64,000 bases of DNA from Ruminococcus sp. (GCA_017519145.1 JAFWTA010000026.1:1-64000), one strand, 5' to 3'. Counted from the first letter of the stretch, positions 15,842 through 29,667 are shown. Notes: generated by a model not told the origin, from the sequence alone. Translations and numbers: made by a program.

Positions 15842-16537
15842 ATGAACATAAACAATGAAGTCATAAGAAATCTGCGTGATCTCGTGGACGCCGATATGAC
15901 AGAGGCTGAGTTCCTCCAGTCTGTCGAGAGCAACATGATACCCATGCAGCAGTTCTTCACATATTACAAGTGCGCCATCATGGAGATAGAGACCAAGTTC
16001 CGCGTACTCAACGAGCAGTTCTCACTCAAAGGCGAGAGCAATCCCATCGAATTCATACAGTCAAGGATAAAAAGCTACGGCAGCATCTACCGCAAGATAA
16101 TGACCAAGCATATCCCCCGCAATATGGAGGCTATCGAGCGCGATATCAATGATATCGCCGGCATAAGGGTGGTCTGTTCATTCGTGCAGGACATCTACCG
16201 CCTTGCCGACTGCTTCCTCCGGCAGGACGATATCACCCTCATCGAGAAAAAGGACTACATACAAAATCCCAAGCCCAACGGCTACAGAAGCCTCCACCTT
16301 ATCGTGGCTGTGCCTATATTCCTTGAGAATGAAAAACGCCTTGTGAAAGCTGAGGTACAGCTCCGCACCATCGCCATGGACTTCTGGGCAAGCCTTGAAC
16401 ATAAGCTCCGCTACAAAAAAGACCTCCCCCCCTTCAAACTGGACCTGCTCACCGACGACCTGAAAAAATGCGCCGACCAGAGCGCGGAATGGGACAGCCG
16501 TATGCAGGATATCAAGAACATCCTCGAAAGCGACTGA
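15842..16537 (+). CDS. relQ: Small alarmone synthetase, (p)ppGpp synthase
   Basis: A 231-residue RelQ/YjbM-type GTP pyrophosphokinase, making the stringent-response alarmone (p)ppGpp from ATP and GTP or GDP. It has only the synthetase domain: no hydrolase, TGS or ACT domains. Visible motifs are RDINDIAGIRVVCSF, the G-loop region NPKPNGYRSLHLIV and the EVQLRTIAMDFWASLEHKLRYK catalytic segment. A C-terminal helix typical of RelQ tetramers follows. The symbol is by family; relP-type is less likely given the sequence. Confidence 0.92.
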   Translation: MNINNEVIRNLRDLVDADMTEAEFLQSVESNMIPMQQFFTYYKCAIMEIETKFRVLNEQFSLKGESNPIEFIQSRIKSYGSIYRKIMTKHIPRNMEAIERDINDIAGIRVVCSFVQDIYRLADCFLRQDDITLIEKKDYIQNPKPNGYRSLHLIVAVPIFLENEKRLVKAEVQLRTIAMDFWASLEHKLRYKKDLPPFKLDLLTDDLKKCADQSAEWDSRMQDIKNILESD

Positions 16538-16556
16538 ACCGCTTTATAAAAAATAT

Positions 16557-16600
16557 AAAAAAGCTCCCGAGCTTCATAAAAGCTGCGGGAGCTTTTTTAT
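16557..16600 (+). terminator. Terminator of relQ
   Basis: AAAAGCTCCCG/CGGGAGCTTTT hairpin with inner AGCTT/AAGCT pairing and a T-run. Confidence 0.9.
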
Positions 16601-16674
16601 TGAGCCTTTTCGGTAAGATAATGCGCTTATCCCGTAAAATACGAAAAAAATGCACCATATCTTTATAAAATATG

Positions 16675-16703
16675 TTGCAATCCGCTGATTTTTATGCTAT
16701 ATT
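16675..16703 (+). promoter_or_regulatory. Promoter of the GH2 gene
   Basis: TTGCAA (16675-16680), 17 bp, TATATT (16698-16703). Confidence 0.7.
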
Positions 16704-16759
16704 ATACATAATAAGAGGATATGTGCCGAAAAAGATATAAAATTAGCACAATCTGTTAA

Positions 16760-21082
<4,323 letters not shown>

Positions 21083-21111
21083 GCGCTGTGCACAAACTAT
21101 AAACTTTATCA

Positions 21112-21150
21112 AAGCCCCGAAGCTGCAAAAAGTCCGCTTCGGGGCTTAAT
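21112..21150 (+). terminator. Terminator of the GH2 gene
   Basis: AAGCCCCGAAGC/GCTTCGGGGCTT hairpin; the T-tail is weak (AATTTC). Confidence 0.7.
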
Positions 21151-21174
21151 TTCGCAGAAAAAATGTTATTTTTA

Positions 21175-21203
21175 TTGATATTTGTACATAAATGTGATAT
21201 AAT
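21175..21203 (+). promoter_or_regulatory. Promoter of the GH43 gene
   Basis: TTGATA (21175-21180), 17 bp, TATAAT (21198-21203). The spacer starts with TTTGTACATAAATG, similar to the palindromes upstream of the PL11 gene. Confidence 0.75.
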
Positions 21204-21244
21204 CGAAGTAACATAATTCGTTATCACCAAAAAGGAGGAATATC

Positions 21245-23785
21245 ATGGATATCAGGAAAAAGTTACTGTCCGCAGCAGCAGCTCTGGCTCTTATGCTATC
21301 GGCAGCTCCCGTGCAGCTGTCAGCTGTTCACGGGGCAGGACAGGCTCCCTCGGAAGCAATATCGGAGGAGATAGGTCTGGTGGGCAACCTCTTTACCGTT
21401 GCTGACAGCGGAAAGGCTGACCACGCAGAGCTCCAGTGGGCAACCACACTGTCCGCACAGAGCTATGTGCTGTACCGCTCCACCGACAGCAGCAGCGGCT
21501 TCGTGCCCGTTTACGAGGGTACGGGAACTTCATGGACGGACAACGATATGTCCGTGGGGCAGACCTACTACTATCAGCTGAGAGTCATCGGCAAGAACAG
21601 TGAGAACTGCTCAGAGGTAAAGGAGCTCACTCCCTGCGCACTGCCATCGGGTCTCAGCACCTACGACAACCAGAAGGGCAGCAATCTGGTCTATGAGACC
21701 AGCGGCTACAAGGTGGGCGACACATATTACAGCTACTCGCTGAAAAAACACGCAGGCAAGGACGATATCTACCTTGCGGAGACCACTTCAAAGGACGGAA
21801 AATGGTTCTCAAACGAGAAGAATGTGGCAGACAGCTCACAGAATTCGGCGCTGGCAAGCTGTAAGATAGAGTCCGTTCACATCGACTATATCCCTGCCAA
21901 GAACAAAGTTGTGGTATGGGCGCACTGGGAAAAACCCAGCGGATACAGCGACGGTAAAGCCCTCGTTATCACGGGTACTCCCGGCGGACAGTTCACTGTG
22001 CATCACGTTTACAATCCGCTGAATATTCAGGTACGCGATATGGCTATATTCTTCGACGACGACGGAACAGGCTACCTTATCGCTGCTGCCAACAAAGAGG
22101 GTCAGGGTGCTAACGCCACTATGTACATCTTCCAGATGAACGAGGATTACAGCGACGTTACCCGAGTGGTAAAGACTCTCTTTGAGGATCAGTACCGCGA
22201 GTTCCCCAACCTTATCAAAAAGGACGGCTACTACTTCCTGTTCACCTCACAGGCGGCAGGCTGGTACCCCAGCAGCGGCGCTTACAGCGTTACCACCGAT
22301 ATCGGCGGCAAGTGGAGCGACCTGCGCAGTATAGGCAATACCTCCACATTCTCCTCACAGTCGGGCTGGATAGTGAATATGCAGGACAAGAACTACCTCA
22401 TGCACGCCTACCGCTGGCTGAGAGCCTCCGATACCAGCGGAACTACACTCTGTCCGCTGTACTTCGACAACGGCTTCGCATTCTACGACTACTGCCCCTA
22501 CTTCAAATACAACACCTCAACAGGAGACCTTTTCCCTGTTCAGCAGGGAGAACTCCTCTCTCAGGATAAGCCTGCCTCATCATCACTGGCGGCTAAAAGC
22601 GGAAACTCACCTGCTAAGGCTGTGGACGGCTCCTACCAGAGCTCCTTCAATGCCATCGGAGACTACAAGAAGTGGCCCTTCTACGTTCAGGTAGACCTTG
22701 AACAGGTCTGCGACCTCGCCAATATCCAGACCTCTTGGTACATCTGCAAGGGCTCGGAGGGCTACTACACATACACCGTGGACGGCAGTCTGGATGGCGT
22801 CAACTGGACACAGATACTGGATCACACCAACAAGAACAGCGAGGCTGTCACAAAGACCTACGGCTTCAACAGCGATATGCTCAAGGGCCGTGCAAGATAT
22901 GTAAGGCTAAACGTCAAAAATGCAACTCTCCAGAATAATCCCGACAATAACTGGTACAATCCTCAGGTCTATGAAATGAAGATATTCGGCACTCCCGTCA
23001 GCAAGACGGAGACTCCCTCGCCCGTTATCGACATCGACTTTGAAAACGGCACGGGAGACCTTAAACTCAGCAGCGGAGCTTCCGTTGACGGAAACGGCTC
23101 CAGCGGCAAGGGGCTCCGTCTCGACGGAAGTGACAGCTCCTATGCAGAGCTCCCTGCGGGACTTCTGGACGGCTGCCGCGACTACACGGTGAGCATGGAC
23201 ATAAAGTCCGACTCGGAGGGCAATTTCTTCACCTTTGCCGCAGGCAAAAACGATGAGAAGTATGTCTTCTTCCGCGTTGCTAAGGATACCTTCAGATTTG
23301 CCGCAACTACCGATTCATGGCGCGATGAGACAGTCATCGAGCGCGATGCTGACGGTACCGGCTGGCACAGCTATACCATGGTTTTCAGCGGCGCCACCGC
23401 AAAGCTCTACATCGACGGAAAATTCGTCAGCGAGACCACCGAGACCCACGGTCAGATCGCCGATATGGGCTCGGGTACCACCTGCTATATAGGCAAGTCA
23501 TACTACGGTGATGACACCTGCTTCAAGGGTGAGATCGACAACCTGAAAATTTACAAGTGCGCTCTTACGGACGCCGAGATAACAGGCAGCGCCCCCGAGG
23601 TGACTGTACCTGTTGAGGGCGATGTCAATAACGACGGGCAGTGCAATGTTGCTGACCTCATCGCCATGCAGAGCTTCCTCCTCGGCAAGGACAGTCTGGC
23701 AGCTCCTATGAACGGCGACCTGTGCAGGGACGAAGTCATCGATGTTTTCGACATGATAGCTCTCAGAAAGCACCTGCTCAGCTGA
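21245..23785 (+). CDS. Secreted GH43 galactanase-like enzyme with atypical dockerin
   Basis: An 846-residue exported protein. Order: signal peptide (1-31), fibronectin III-like module (about 40-125), GH43 five-bladed propeller (about 130-435), F5/8 type C discoidin-like module (about 440-580), LamG module (about 590-780) and dockerin (about 785-846). The blade motifs RDMAIFFDDDGTGYL and YREFPNLIKKDGYYFLFTSQAAGW are most like the exo-beta-1,3-galactanase branch of GH43. That activity is inferred from these motifs. The dockerin (NNDGQCNVADLIAMQSFLLG, then RDEVIDVFDMIALRKHLL) lacks the LANPNKY insert of its neighbours, so it should bind a different cohesin type. Confidence 0.9.
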   Translation: MDIRKKLLSAAAALALMLSAAPVQLSAVHGAGQAPSEAISEEIGLVGNLFTVADSGKADHAELQWATTLSAQSYVLYRSTDSSSGFVPVYEGTGTSWTDNDMSVGQTYYYQLRVIGKNSENCSEVKELTPCALPSGLSTYDNQKGSNLVYETSGYKVGDTYYSYSLKKHAGKDDIYLAETTSKDGKWFSNEKNVADSSQNSALASCKIESVHIDYIPAKNKVVVWAHWEKPSGYSDGKALVITGTPGGQFTVHHVYNPLNIQVRDMAIFFDDDGTGYLIAAANKEGQGANATMYIFQMNEDYSDVTRVVKTLFEDQYREFPNLIKKDGYYFLFTSQAAGWYPSSGAYSVTTDIGGKWSDLRSIGNTSTFSSQSGWIVNMQDKNYLMHAYRWLRASDTSGTTLCPLYFDNGFAFYDYCPYFKYNTSTGDLFPVQQGELLSQDKPASSSLAAKSGNSPAKAVDGSYQSSFNAIGDYKKWPFYVQVDLEQVCDLANIQTSWYICKGSEGYYTYTVDGSLDGVNWTQILDHTNKNSEAVTKTYGFNSDMLKGRARYVRLNVKNATLQNNPDNNWYNPQVYEMKIFGTPVSKTETPSPVIDIDFENGTGDLKLSSGASVDGNGSSGKGLRLDGSDSSYAELPAGLLDGCRDYTVSMDIKSDSEGNFFTFAAGKNDEKYVFFRVAKDTFRFAATTDSWRDETVIERDADGTGWHSYTMVFSGATAKLYIDGKFVSETTETHGQIADMGSGTTCYIGKSYYGDDTCFKGEIDNLKIYKCALTDAEITGSAPEVTVPVEGDVNNDGQCNVADLIAMQSFLLGKDSLAAPMNGDLCRDEVIDVFDMIALRKHLLS

Positions 23786-23795
23786 ATAATAACAG

Positions 23796-23837
23796 CGCCC
23801 CCGAATGCTATAAGCGGCATTCAGGGGCGTTTTTTTG
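23796..23837 (+). terminator. Terminator of the GH43 gene
   Basis: CGCCCCCGAATGC/GGCATTCAGGGGCG hairpin with seven Ts. Confidence 0.92.
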
Positions 23838-23858
23838 CGCTTTGTTATTTGGAGTATA

Positions 23859-23887
23859 TTGACATTAGTTTTTCAATATGTTATTAT
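23859..23887 (+). promoter_or_regulatory. Promoter of the GH3 lipoprotein gene
   Basis: TTGACA (23859-23864), 17 bp, TATTAT (23882-23887). Confidence 0.8.
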
Positions 23888-23920
23888 AGTTATATACAAC
23901 ATCAACAGGAGGACGACATC

Positions 23921-25426
23921 TTGAAACTGAAGAAATACATTGCCTGCTCCCTTGGTATCTGCCTGCTTCTGACAGGCTGCGGCAGAGCTCAGAAGGCTTC
24001 CTCGGACATCGAAGCCTCAGCTGAGCCCGAGTCGGTGACCGAGGAGTTTTACGATATAACCGAGACATCCCCCATACCCGAATACACTGTGATAACTACA
24101 TCAAAAGCTCAGGATACCACAACTGCTTTATCGGAGACCGTTACCGCTTCGGCTACTACTGCGGTCATGACCGAGGAAAACGATAATGGCTCGGACAGCA
24201 GCGGCGAGGAGAACGACAGCTCCGCTCAGTATGAGGACAATAACGACTATGAGCCTCAGCAGCAGAGCTATGAACCGCCTGTTACTACTCAGCTTACAGT
24301 TAATACTTCGACTGAGAAAAGAACTACTGCTGTAAGGACTACCGCCATCGTCACCACAACTACCATCAACCATGACCCTTCACCGCAGGAGGTCCTCAGT
24401 GAGCTCACTCTCGAGCAGAAAGTGGGTCAGATGTTCATGGTAACTCCCGAAGCTTTAACCGGTATTTCTCCTATGAGAGAAGTGGGAAACGGCACAAAGA
24501 ATGCGCTGGCTGCTTATCCCGTGGGCGGTATCATATACTTCGCACAAAATCTCACCTCTCAGGATCAGATACGGACAATGATCCGCAATACCCAGAGCTA
24601 CTCGCGAAGCGCCTGCGGCGTCGGACTCTTTACCGCAGTCGACGAGGAGGGCGGCACCGTTGCAAGGTGCGCTCAGAAGCTTGGCACCGCATCTTTCAGC
24701 AATATGGCTCACTACGGCAGGGACAACGACTACGGCACCGCTTACGGCATCGGCTCTGCTCTCGGCAGAGACCTGCACAGTCTCGGCTTCAATGTGGACT
24801 TCGCTCCCGTCGCAGATGTGGACATTTGCAGCGGCAACGAGCTGGGAGACCGCATATTCAGCAGCGATCCCGATGTGGTGGCAAATATGGTCTGCGGCGT
24901 CACAATGGGACTTCAGGACAATGGTGTCTGCGCCACTCTGAAGCACTTCCCCGGACTCGGCGCAGAGGACGGTAATACCCACACCAATTCTACCGTTATC
25001 ATTGACCGCTCCGTGAAGGAGCTGCGCGAGACTGAGTTCATCCCATTCAAGGCAGCTATCGACAAAGGAGCCGACTTCGTAATGGTGGGGCACCAGACCG
25101 TTACGGGATTCGGAGATGAACTCCCCTGTGACCTCTCTTACACTGCGGTAACGGAAATGCTCCGCGGAGAGCTGGGATTTGACGGTATCGCTGTCACCGA
25201 CGCTCACCAGATGAACACCATCTCAAAGGTGTACTCCTCGGGTGAGGCTGCCAAGCTTTCCATAAAGGCGGGTATGGATATCATACTCATGCCCGTGGAT
25301 CACAGAGCTGCCATAGACGAGGTGTGCAGGGCTGTCCGCAGCGGCGAGATCCCCGAAAGCCGCATCGACGAGAGCGTAATGCGTATACTCAGCCGTAAGT
25401 ATCAGCTCGGACTGCTGAAAAGATGA
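23921..25426 (+). CDS. GH3 lipoprotein, NagZ-like beta-N-acetylhexosaminidase
   Basis: A 501-residue lipoprotein anchored outside the membrane. The lipobox LLTGC follows a short hydrophobic stretch. A Ser/Thr/Glu-rich spacer (about residues 25-150) leads to a single GH3 barrel. NagZ-type features are LTLEQKVGQMFMV, DEEGGTVAR, FAPVADVDIC, KHFPGLG and the nucleophile segment GIAVTDAHQM. It probably trims GlcNAc from peptidoglycan or glycans. The start is TTG at 23921 with AGGAGG 8 nt upstream; the ATG at 23849 lies upstream of the -35 and cannot be used. It has no dockerin, unlike its neighbours. Confidence 0.9.
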   Translation: MKLKKYIACSLGICLLLTGCGRAQKASSDIEASAEPESVTEEFYDITETSPIPEYTVITTSKAQDTTTALSETVTASATTAVMTEENDNGSDSSGEENDSSAQYEDNNDYEPQQQSYEPPVTTQLTVNTSTEKRTTAVRTTAIVTTTTINHDPSPQEVLSELTLEQKVGQMFMVTPEALTGISPMREVGNGTKNALAAYPVGGIIYFAQNLTSQDQIRTMIRNTQSYSRSACGVGLFTAVDEEGGTVARCAQKLGTASFSNMAHYGRDNDYGTAYGIGSALGRDLHSLGFNVDFAPVADVDICSGNELGDRIFSSDPDVVANMVCGVTMGLQDNGVCATLKHFPGLGAEDGNTHTNSTVIIDRSVKELRETEFIPFKAAIDKGADFVMVGHQTVTGFGDELPCDLSYTAVTEMLRGELGFDGIAVTDAHQMNTISKVYSSGEAAKLSIKAGMDIILMPVDHRAAIDEVCRAVRSGEIPESRIDESVMRILSRKYQLGLLKR

Positions 25427-25433
25427 ATATAAT

Positions 25434-25465
25434 GACCCGGAAGTCTGTCTTTCGGGTCTTTTTTT
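25434..25465 (+). terminator. Terminator of the GH3 gene
   Basis: GACCCGGAAG/CTTTCGGGTC hairpin and seven Ts. Confidence 0.9.
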
Positions 25466-25514
25466 GCAGTTCCGTTCTGCTCTATAAAAATATACAAAAA
25501 AGCAGTTTTTTATA

Positions 25515-25543
25515 TTGCAATAATAGCTATTTTGTGTTATAAT
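25515..25543 (+). promoter_or_regulatory. Promoter of the sensor-GGDEF gene
   Basis: TTGCAA (25515-25520), 17 bp, TATAAT (25538-25543). Confidence 0.8.
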
Positions 25544-25596
25544 GAATTATCATTACTATTTGCACCTTTTTCTTGTATGATAGGGGGGATATGACC

Positions 25597-27519
25597 ATGA
25601 GAAAAATAATCGAAATAGCTGTTATCGTTGCAGGAATAGACGAGGAGTACCAGAACAGCCTCCTCGACGGCATCACAAAATGCGCTAAGATGAACCATGC
25701 CAATATCTCCTGCTTCTGTGCATTCGGAGGAGTTCTCTCCAGCAGCAGATACGATCGCGGCGAGTACAATATCTACTCGCTGGTAAATTACGAAAAGTTC
25801 GACGGCGTTATCCTTATGACCAATACCATAAGCGACCCTGTCGAAAAGGGAAAGATACTGAAAAAGGTCAGGGATTCGGGACTTCCCGTGACTGTTCTCG
25901 ACTGCGACGAATACCCCGAATTCTATAACGTCAGCATCGACAACTATCAGGCAATGAAGGATATCGTTGAGCACGTTATAAAGGTCCACGGTGCAAAGCT
26001 CATCAACTATATCTCGGGTCCCCTTGCCAACCCCGAGGCGTCCGACAGATACAGGGCTTTTCTTGAGGTCATGTCGGAAAACGCCCTCGTCACCGATATG
26101 GACAGGGTATACTTCGGAGAGTTCAGACCATCTGACGGCAAAAAGGCTGTGGAGACTTTCATAAGATCGGGCAAGCCCCGTCCCGAAGCTATTATCTGTG
26201 CTAACGATGCTATGGCTCTGGCTGCTATCGAGGAGCTGAACAATTACGGGTATGTGGTGCCCGATGACATGATAGTCACGGGATTTGACAACACCTACAA
26301 CGCAAGACATCATCTCCCTGCGCTGACCACTGTGTCCCGCCCCCTTGACGAGGCAGGCTTCATGGCGTGTGAGATACTCATTGACGTTATCAGCGGCAAA
26401 GAGTACGACAAGACAACTACCCTTGAGTCATCTCCCGTCTTTACGGGAAGCTGCGGATGCGGCGGCAGCAGCTGCACGAACGATATGGCGGAATATATGG
26501 TGTCAATATACAAGACGCTCAACAGCTGCAAGAGCGATATTTCCATAATCAACCGCATGACGACGGAGCTTGCTGAAAACGAGACCTCCGATTCCAATAT
26601 GCGCACTATCGCTCAGTTCATAAACGAGATAAAATGTGACAGATTTGCCGTATGCCTTTGTACCAACTGGGACACAGTGATAAAAGGCACTTCCGGCAGC
26701 CATGTTCCTGAGGATATCCAGATCCGCGGCTACACAGAGCATATGACCGCCCCCCTCGTTCTTGAGAGCGGCATCAACTCCTCGGTGAAGCTGTTCAGCA
26801 CTGCCGATATGCACCCCCGTCCGCTTAAAGGCGGCGGCAATATAAGCTATTTCCTGCCCCTGCATTTCCGCGAGCGCTGCCTTGGCTACTACATCTTCAC
26901 CAACAGCCTTTTCCCCTCAAAGAGTCTGCTCTGCCACACACTTATCCTCAATATAAGCAACTCTGTGGAGAATATACGCAAGCTGCTCCACCTCAACAGC
27001 ATGATAGACGAGCTTGACAGACTTTACGTCATCGACCCGCTGTGCAATATCTATAACCGCAACGGCTTCATAAGAACTGCCGATGCATTGTTCAGGCATT
27101 GTCAGGAAAAAGGAAGCAAGCTCCTTATCGCTTTTATCGATATGGACGGGCTCAAGATGATAAACGACAACTACGGTCATAAAGAGGGCGATTTCGCTCT
27201 CCAGCGCCTTGCAGGCGTCATCAAGGACTGCTGTGGAAGCGGCAGGATATGCGCCCGATTCGGCGGTGATGAGTTCATCATTCTCGGCAGCGACGCCTCG
27301 GATGAGGACGCTCCCGCAGTGGAGACCGCTTTCTATGCACAGCTCGAAAACATCAACAGCATCATAAAAAAGCCGTACAGTATCGCTGCCAGTATCGGTA
27401 CCATAGTTACCGAAGTCGAGGACGACAAGACTTTGTTCAACCTCATCACTCAGGCTGACACGATAATGTATGAAAAGAAAAAGCGCAAGAAGACCTCAAG
27501 GTATCTGCGCCGTGACTGA
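25597..27519 (+). CDS. Cytoplasmic LacI-type sensor fused to GGDEF diguanylate cyclase
   Basis: A 640-residue protein. Residues 1-280 form a LacI-type periplasmic-binding-protein fold (Peripla_BP_3-like; PEAIICANDAMALAAIEELN, VTGFDNTYNARHHLPALTTV). A GAF-like or linker region follows (about 290-470), then a GGDEF domain with intact active site RFGGDEF (GGDE from about 556) and DMDGLKMINDNYGHKEGD. It should make cyclic di-GMP in response to a cytoplasmic ligand, probably a sugar. There is no signal peptide, membrane segment or DNA-binding helix. The usual RxxD inhibitory site before GGDEF is absent. ATG 25597 is favoured because GGGGGG lies 8 nt upstream; ATG 25591 is possible. Confidence 0.88.
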   Translation: MRKIIEIAVIVAGIDEEYQNSLLDGITKCAKMNHANISCFCAFGGVLSSSRYDRGEYNIYSLVNYEKFDGVILMTNTISDPVEKGKILKKVRDSGLPVTVLDCDEYPEFYNVSIDNYQAMKDIVEHVIKVHGAKLINYISGPLANPEASDRYRAFLEVMSENALVTDMDRVYFGEFRPSDGKKAVETFIRSGKPRPEAIICANDAMALAAIEELNNYGYVVPDDMIVTGFDNTYNARHHLPALTTVSRPLDEAGFMACEILIDVISGKEYDKTTTLESSPVFTGSCGCGGSSCTNDMAEYMVSIYKTLNSCKSDISIINRMTTELAENETSDSNMRTIAQFINEIKCDRFAVCLCTNWDTVIKGTSGSHVPEDIQIRGYTEHMTAPLVLESGINSSVKLFSTADMHPRPLKGGGNISYFLPLHFRERCLGYYIFTNSLFPSKSLLCHTLILNISNSVENIRKLLHLNSMIDELDRLYVIDPLCNIYNRNGFIRTADALFRHCQEKGSKLLIAFIDMDGLKMINDNYGHKEGDFALQRLAGVIKDCCGSGRICARFGGDEFIILGSDASDEDAPAVETAFYAQLENINSIIKKPYSIAASIGTIVTEVEDDKTLFNLITQADTIMYEKKKRKKTSRYLRRD

Positions 27520-27528
27520 TAAAGATAA

Positions 27529-28080
27529 ATGAAACATATTGGAACAGTTAAGCTCGAAACAAAGCGCCTCATTCTGAGGCGCTTTGAATATGCCGACTCG
27601 GAGGCAGCTTTCCGCAACTGGACAGGCGACCCCAAGGTAACAGAATTCCTGCGGTGGAAAAATCACTCCGTCCTGTCCGAGACTCAGAGTCTCGCACGTT
27701 TCTGGGACGGAAAATACTCCGACCCCAAATGGTACCACTGGGCAATAGTGCCAAAGGATACGGGAGAAGCTGTGGGGACTGTCTCTGCTGCCAATGTTTA
27801 TGACGACACCGATACCATAGAGGTGGGCTACTGTATAGGCAGAGCCTTCCGGAACAAGGGGTATACCACGGAAGCTCTCAGGGCTGTCATCGGCTTCTTC
27901 TTTGACTCGGTGGGTGCCTGCCGCATAGAAGCAAAACACGACCCGCGCAATCCTGCTTCGGGCCGTGTCATGGAAAAATGCGGTATGACATATGAGGGTA
28001 CCCTGAGGCGCTCCCAGCGCACAAACAAGGGCATTGTCGATGTCAGGGTGTACAGTATACTCAGAGAGGAATACATTTAG
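27529..28080 (+). CDS. GNAT acetyltransferase, RimJ/RimL type
   Basis: A 183-residue acetyltransferase of the RimJ/RimL-like group, which acetylates protein N-termini or small amines. The opening ETKRLILRRFEYADSEAAF, the VGYCIGRAFRNKGYTTEALRAV acetyl-CoA motif and the DPRNPASGRVMEKCGM segment are diagnostic. It starts 9 nt after the GGDEF gene and has only a weak ribosome site, so it probably depends on translation of the upstream gene. A 10-bp hairpin (AAAGCGCCTC/GAGGCGCTTT, about 27560-27584) lies within its early codons. Its stop codon overlaps the convergent cls gene. Confidence 0.9.
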   Translation: MKHIGTVKLETKRLILRRFEYADSEAAFRNWTGDPKVTEFLRWKNHSVLSETQSLARFWDGKYSDPKWYHWAIVPKDTGEAVGTVSAANVYDDTDTIEVGYCIGRAFRNKGYTTEALRAVIGFFFDSVGACRIEAKHDPRNPASGRVMEKCGMTYEGTLRRSQRTNKGIVDVRVYSILREEYI

Positions 28081-29609
28081 AGCAGCGGCGCAAACATATT
28101 CAGCACCGCTCCTGCCGCTTTCTTCAATACGGGTCTGGCTGAGCACTCCTCCGATGTGACAAGATGGGATACCTCCACGGTCTTTTCAAAGTCGCGGACT
28201 ATCTTCTTTATCACGGAGCAGTCGTACAGCACCGAGCCGCATTCAAAGTGCAGGTAAAAGCTTCTGTAATCAAAATTTATAGTGCCGACCACTGCGGTCT
28301 TTCCGTCCGCAACACAGGTCTTGGCATGGATAAATCCGGGGGTGTATTCGTATATCTTCACGCCCGTTGCTGTAAGAGCAGCATAATTGTTCCACGCTAT
28401 CATGTGGACATACCACTTGTCGGGAATATGAGGTGTGATGATACGGACGTCAACGCCCTTTTTTGCTGCAAAACCCAGAGCGTTCAGCATTTCCTCATCC
28501 AGTATAAGATAGGGCGTGGTTATGCAGATATACTCGCGTGCATTGTTGATAAGCTCCATGTACACTCTCTTTCCCACAGGCTCCTCATCAAGGGGAGAGT
28601 CGGAAAAGGGCTGTACAAAGCCGTCGGCGCCGAGGAATGAGAACACCTCGGGATGCTGCGGCTTATACTTCAGGAACACCTCGTCCTCAGCCTTTTCCCA
28701 GAGCTGAAGAAACATCACCGTGTAATTCCACACAGCCTGTCCGCGTATCATTATGGCAGTATCCTTCCAGTGTCCGAAGCGCTCCTTGCGGTTGATATAT
28801 TCGTCTGCAAGATTGGTCCCGCCGTTAAAGGCTGTATGACCGTCAATTATGACTATCTTGCGGTGGTCGCGGTTGTTCTGTACAGAGGAGATCATCGGAC
28901 GGAACGGATTGAACACCTTGCACTTCACGCCGCCCTCCTCAAGTCTGCGGAAGGGCTTTACGGAGTTGAGCATTCCCGTGCCTATGCCGTCATACATGAG
29001 CCTTACATCCACGCCCTCTCTCGCCTTGCGTATGAGGAGCTCGCTCATCGTGTCGAACATATAGCCCTCGGTGATTATGAAAAACTCAAGGAAGATAAAG
29101 CTCTTTGCCGTTTCAAGCTCTGCAATGAGGTTCTCGAACTGTATCTCGCCCAGCGGATAGTACTCCGCGTGATTGTTCCTGTACACGGGATATAGTCCGA
29201 AATCAGTGACATATCGGGCAAGATTCACGGAATCGGGACAGCTCAGCTTCAGCTCCTCCATGACAGAGTCCTCCTGCACAAGAAGCGTTCTTGTCTGCTT
29301 CTGGTTGCGCATATCTATGGACTTGGGAAACTGCTGGGTGAGCTTGATGAACAGATAGGAAACTCCTCCCAGCAAGGGAAAGATACTGATAATGATTATC
29401 CACGAAACACGGTATGAAACGGGTTCGTTCTTGTTTGTAAGGTAGATCGCAAGTATGATGTCAAGCACAATGAGAGCGAAATAGACGAATACGAAACGCT
29501 CTCCCAGACTCATGACCGCCAGCATCAGGAAGCCTATCTGCAAAAGCAGCAGGATAACGAATGCGGCATTGCTGCTGAGTATGCTGCTGAGAATTTTTTT
29601 GAGCTTCAT
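28077..29609 (-). CDS. cls: Cardiolipin synthase (phospholipase D family)
   Basis: A 510-residue membrane enzyme that condenses two phosphatidylglycerols into cardiolipin. Two or three N-terminal transmembrane segments (about residues 15-90) precede two phospholipase D domains. Each has an HKD motif: HRKIVIID near residue 249 and HAKTCVAD near residue 427, each followed by a conserved G-T-N/I-N-F/L stretch. The ATG at 29609 follows GGAGGTGAGG. The length matches the family. It is monocistronic with its own promoter; its last codon overlaps the stop of the GNAT gene. Confidence 0.95.
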   Translation of the reverse strand: MKLKKILSSILSSNAAFVILLLLQIGFLMLAVMSLGERFVFVYFALIVLDIILAIYLTNKNEPVSYRVSWIIIISIFPLLGGVSYLFIKLTQQFPKSIDMRNQKQTRTLLVQEDSVMEELKLSCPDSVNLARYVTDFGLYPVYRNNHAEYYPLGEIQFENLIAELETAKSFIFLEFFIITEGYMFDTMSELLIRKAREGVDVRLMYDGIGTGMLNSVKPFRRLEEGGVKCKVFNPFRPMISSVQNNRDHRKIVIIDGHTAFNGGTNLADEYINRKERFGHWKDTAIMIRGQAVWNYTVMFLQLWEKAEDEVFLKYKPQHPEVFSFLGADGFVQPFSDSPLDEEPVGKRVYMELINNAREYICITTPYLILDEEMLNALGFAAKKGVDVRIITPHIPDKWYVHMIAWNNYAALTATGVKIYEYTPGFIHAKTCVADGKTAVVGTINFDYRSFYLHFECGSVLYDCSVIKKIVRDFEKTVEVSHLVTSEECSARPVLKKAAGAVLNMFAPLL

Positions 29610-29638
29610 ACCTCACCTCCGAATAGAATTATAAAATT

Positions 29639-29667
29639 ATTATACCATATAACAGCAAAGAAATCAA
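29639..29667 (-). promoter_or_regulatory. cls promoter
   Basis: Minus strand: TTGATT (29662-29667), 17 bp, TATAAT (29639-29644). Confidence 0.75.

Noticed and set aside
23849..23920. Upstream ATG as the start of the GH3 lipoprotein
   Set aside because: It lies upstream of a clear TTGACA/TATTAT promoter, and starting there would bury the signal peptide and lipobox. TTG 23921 has a strong ribosome site.
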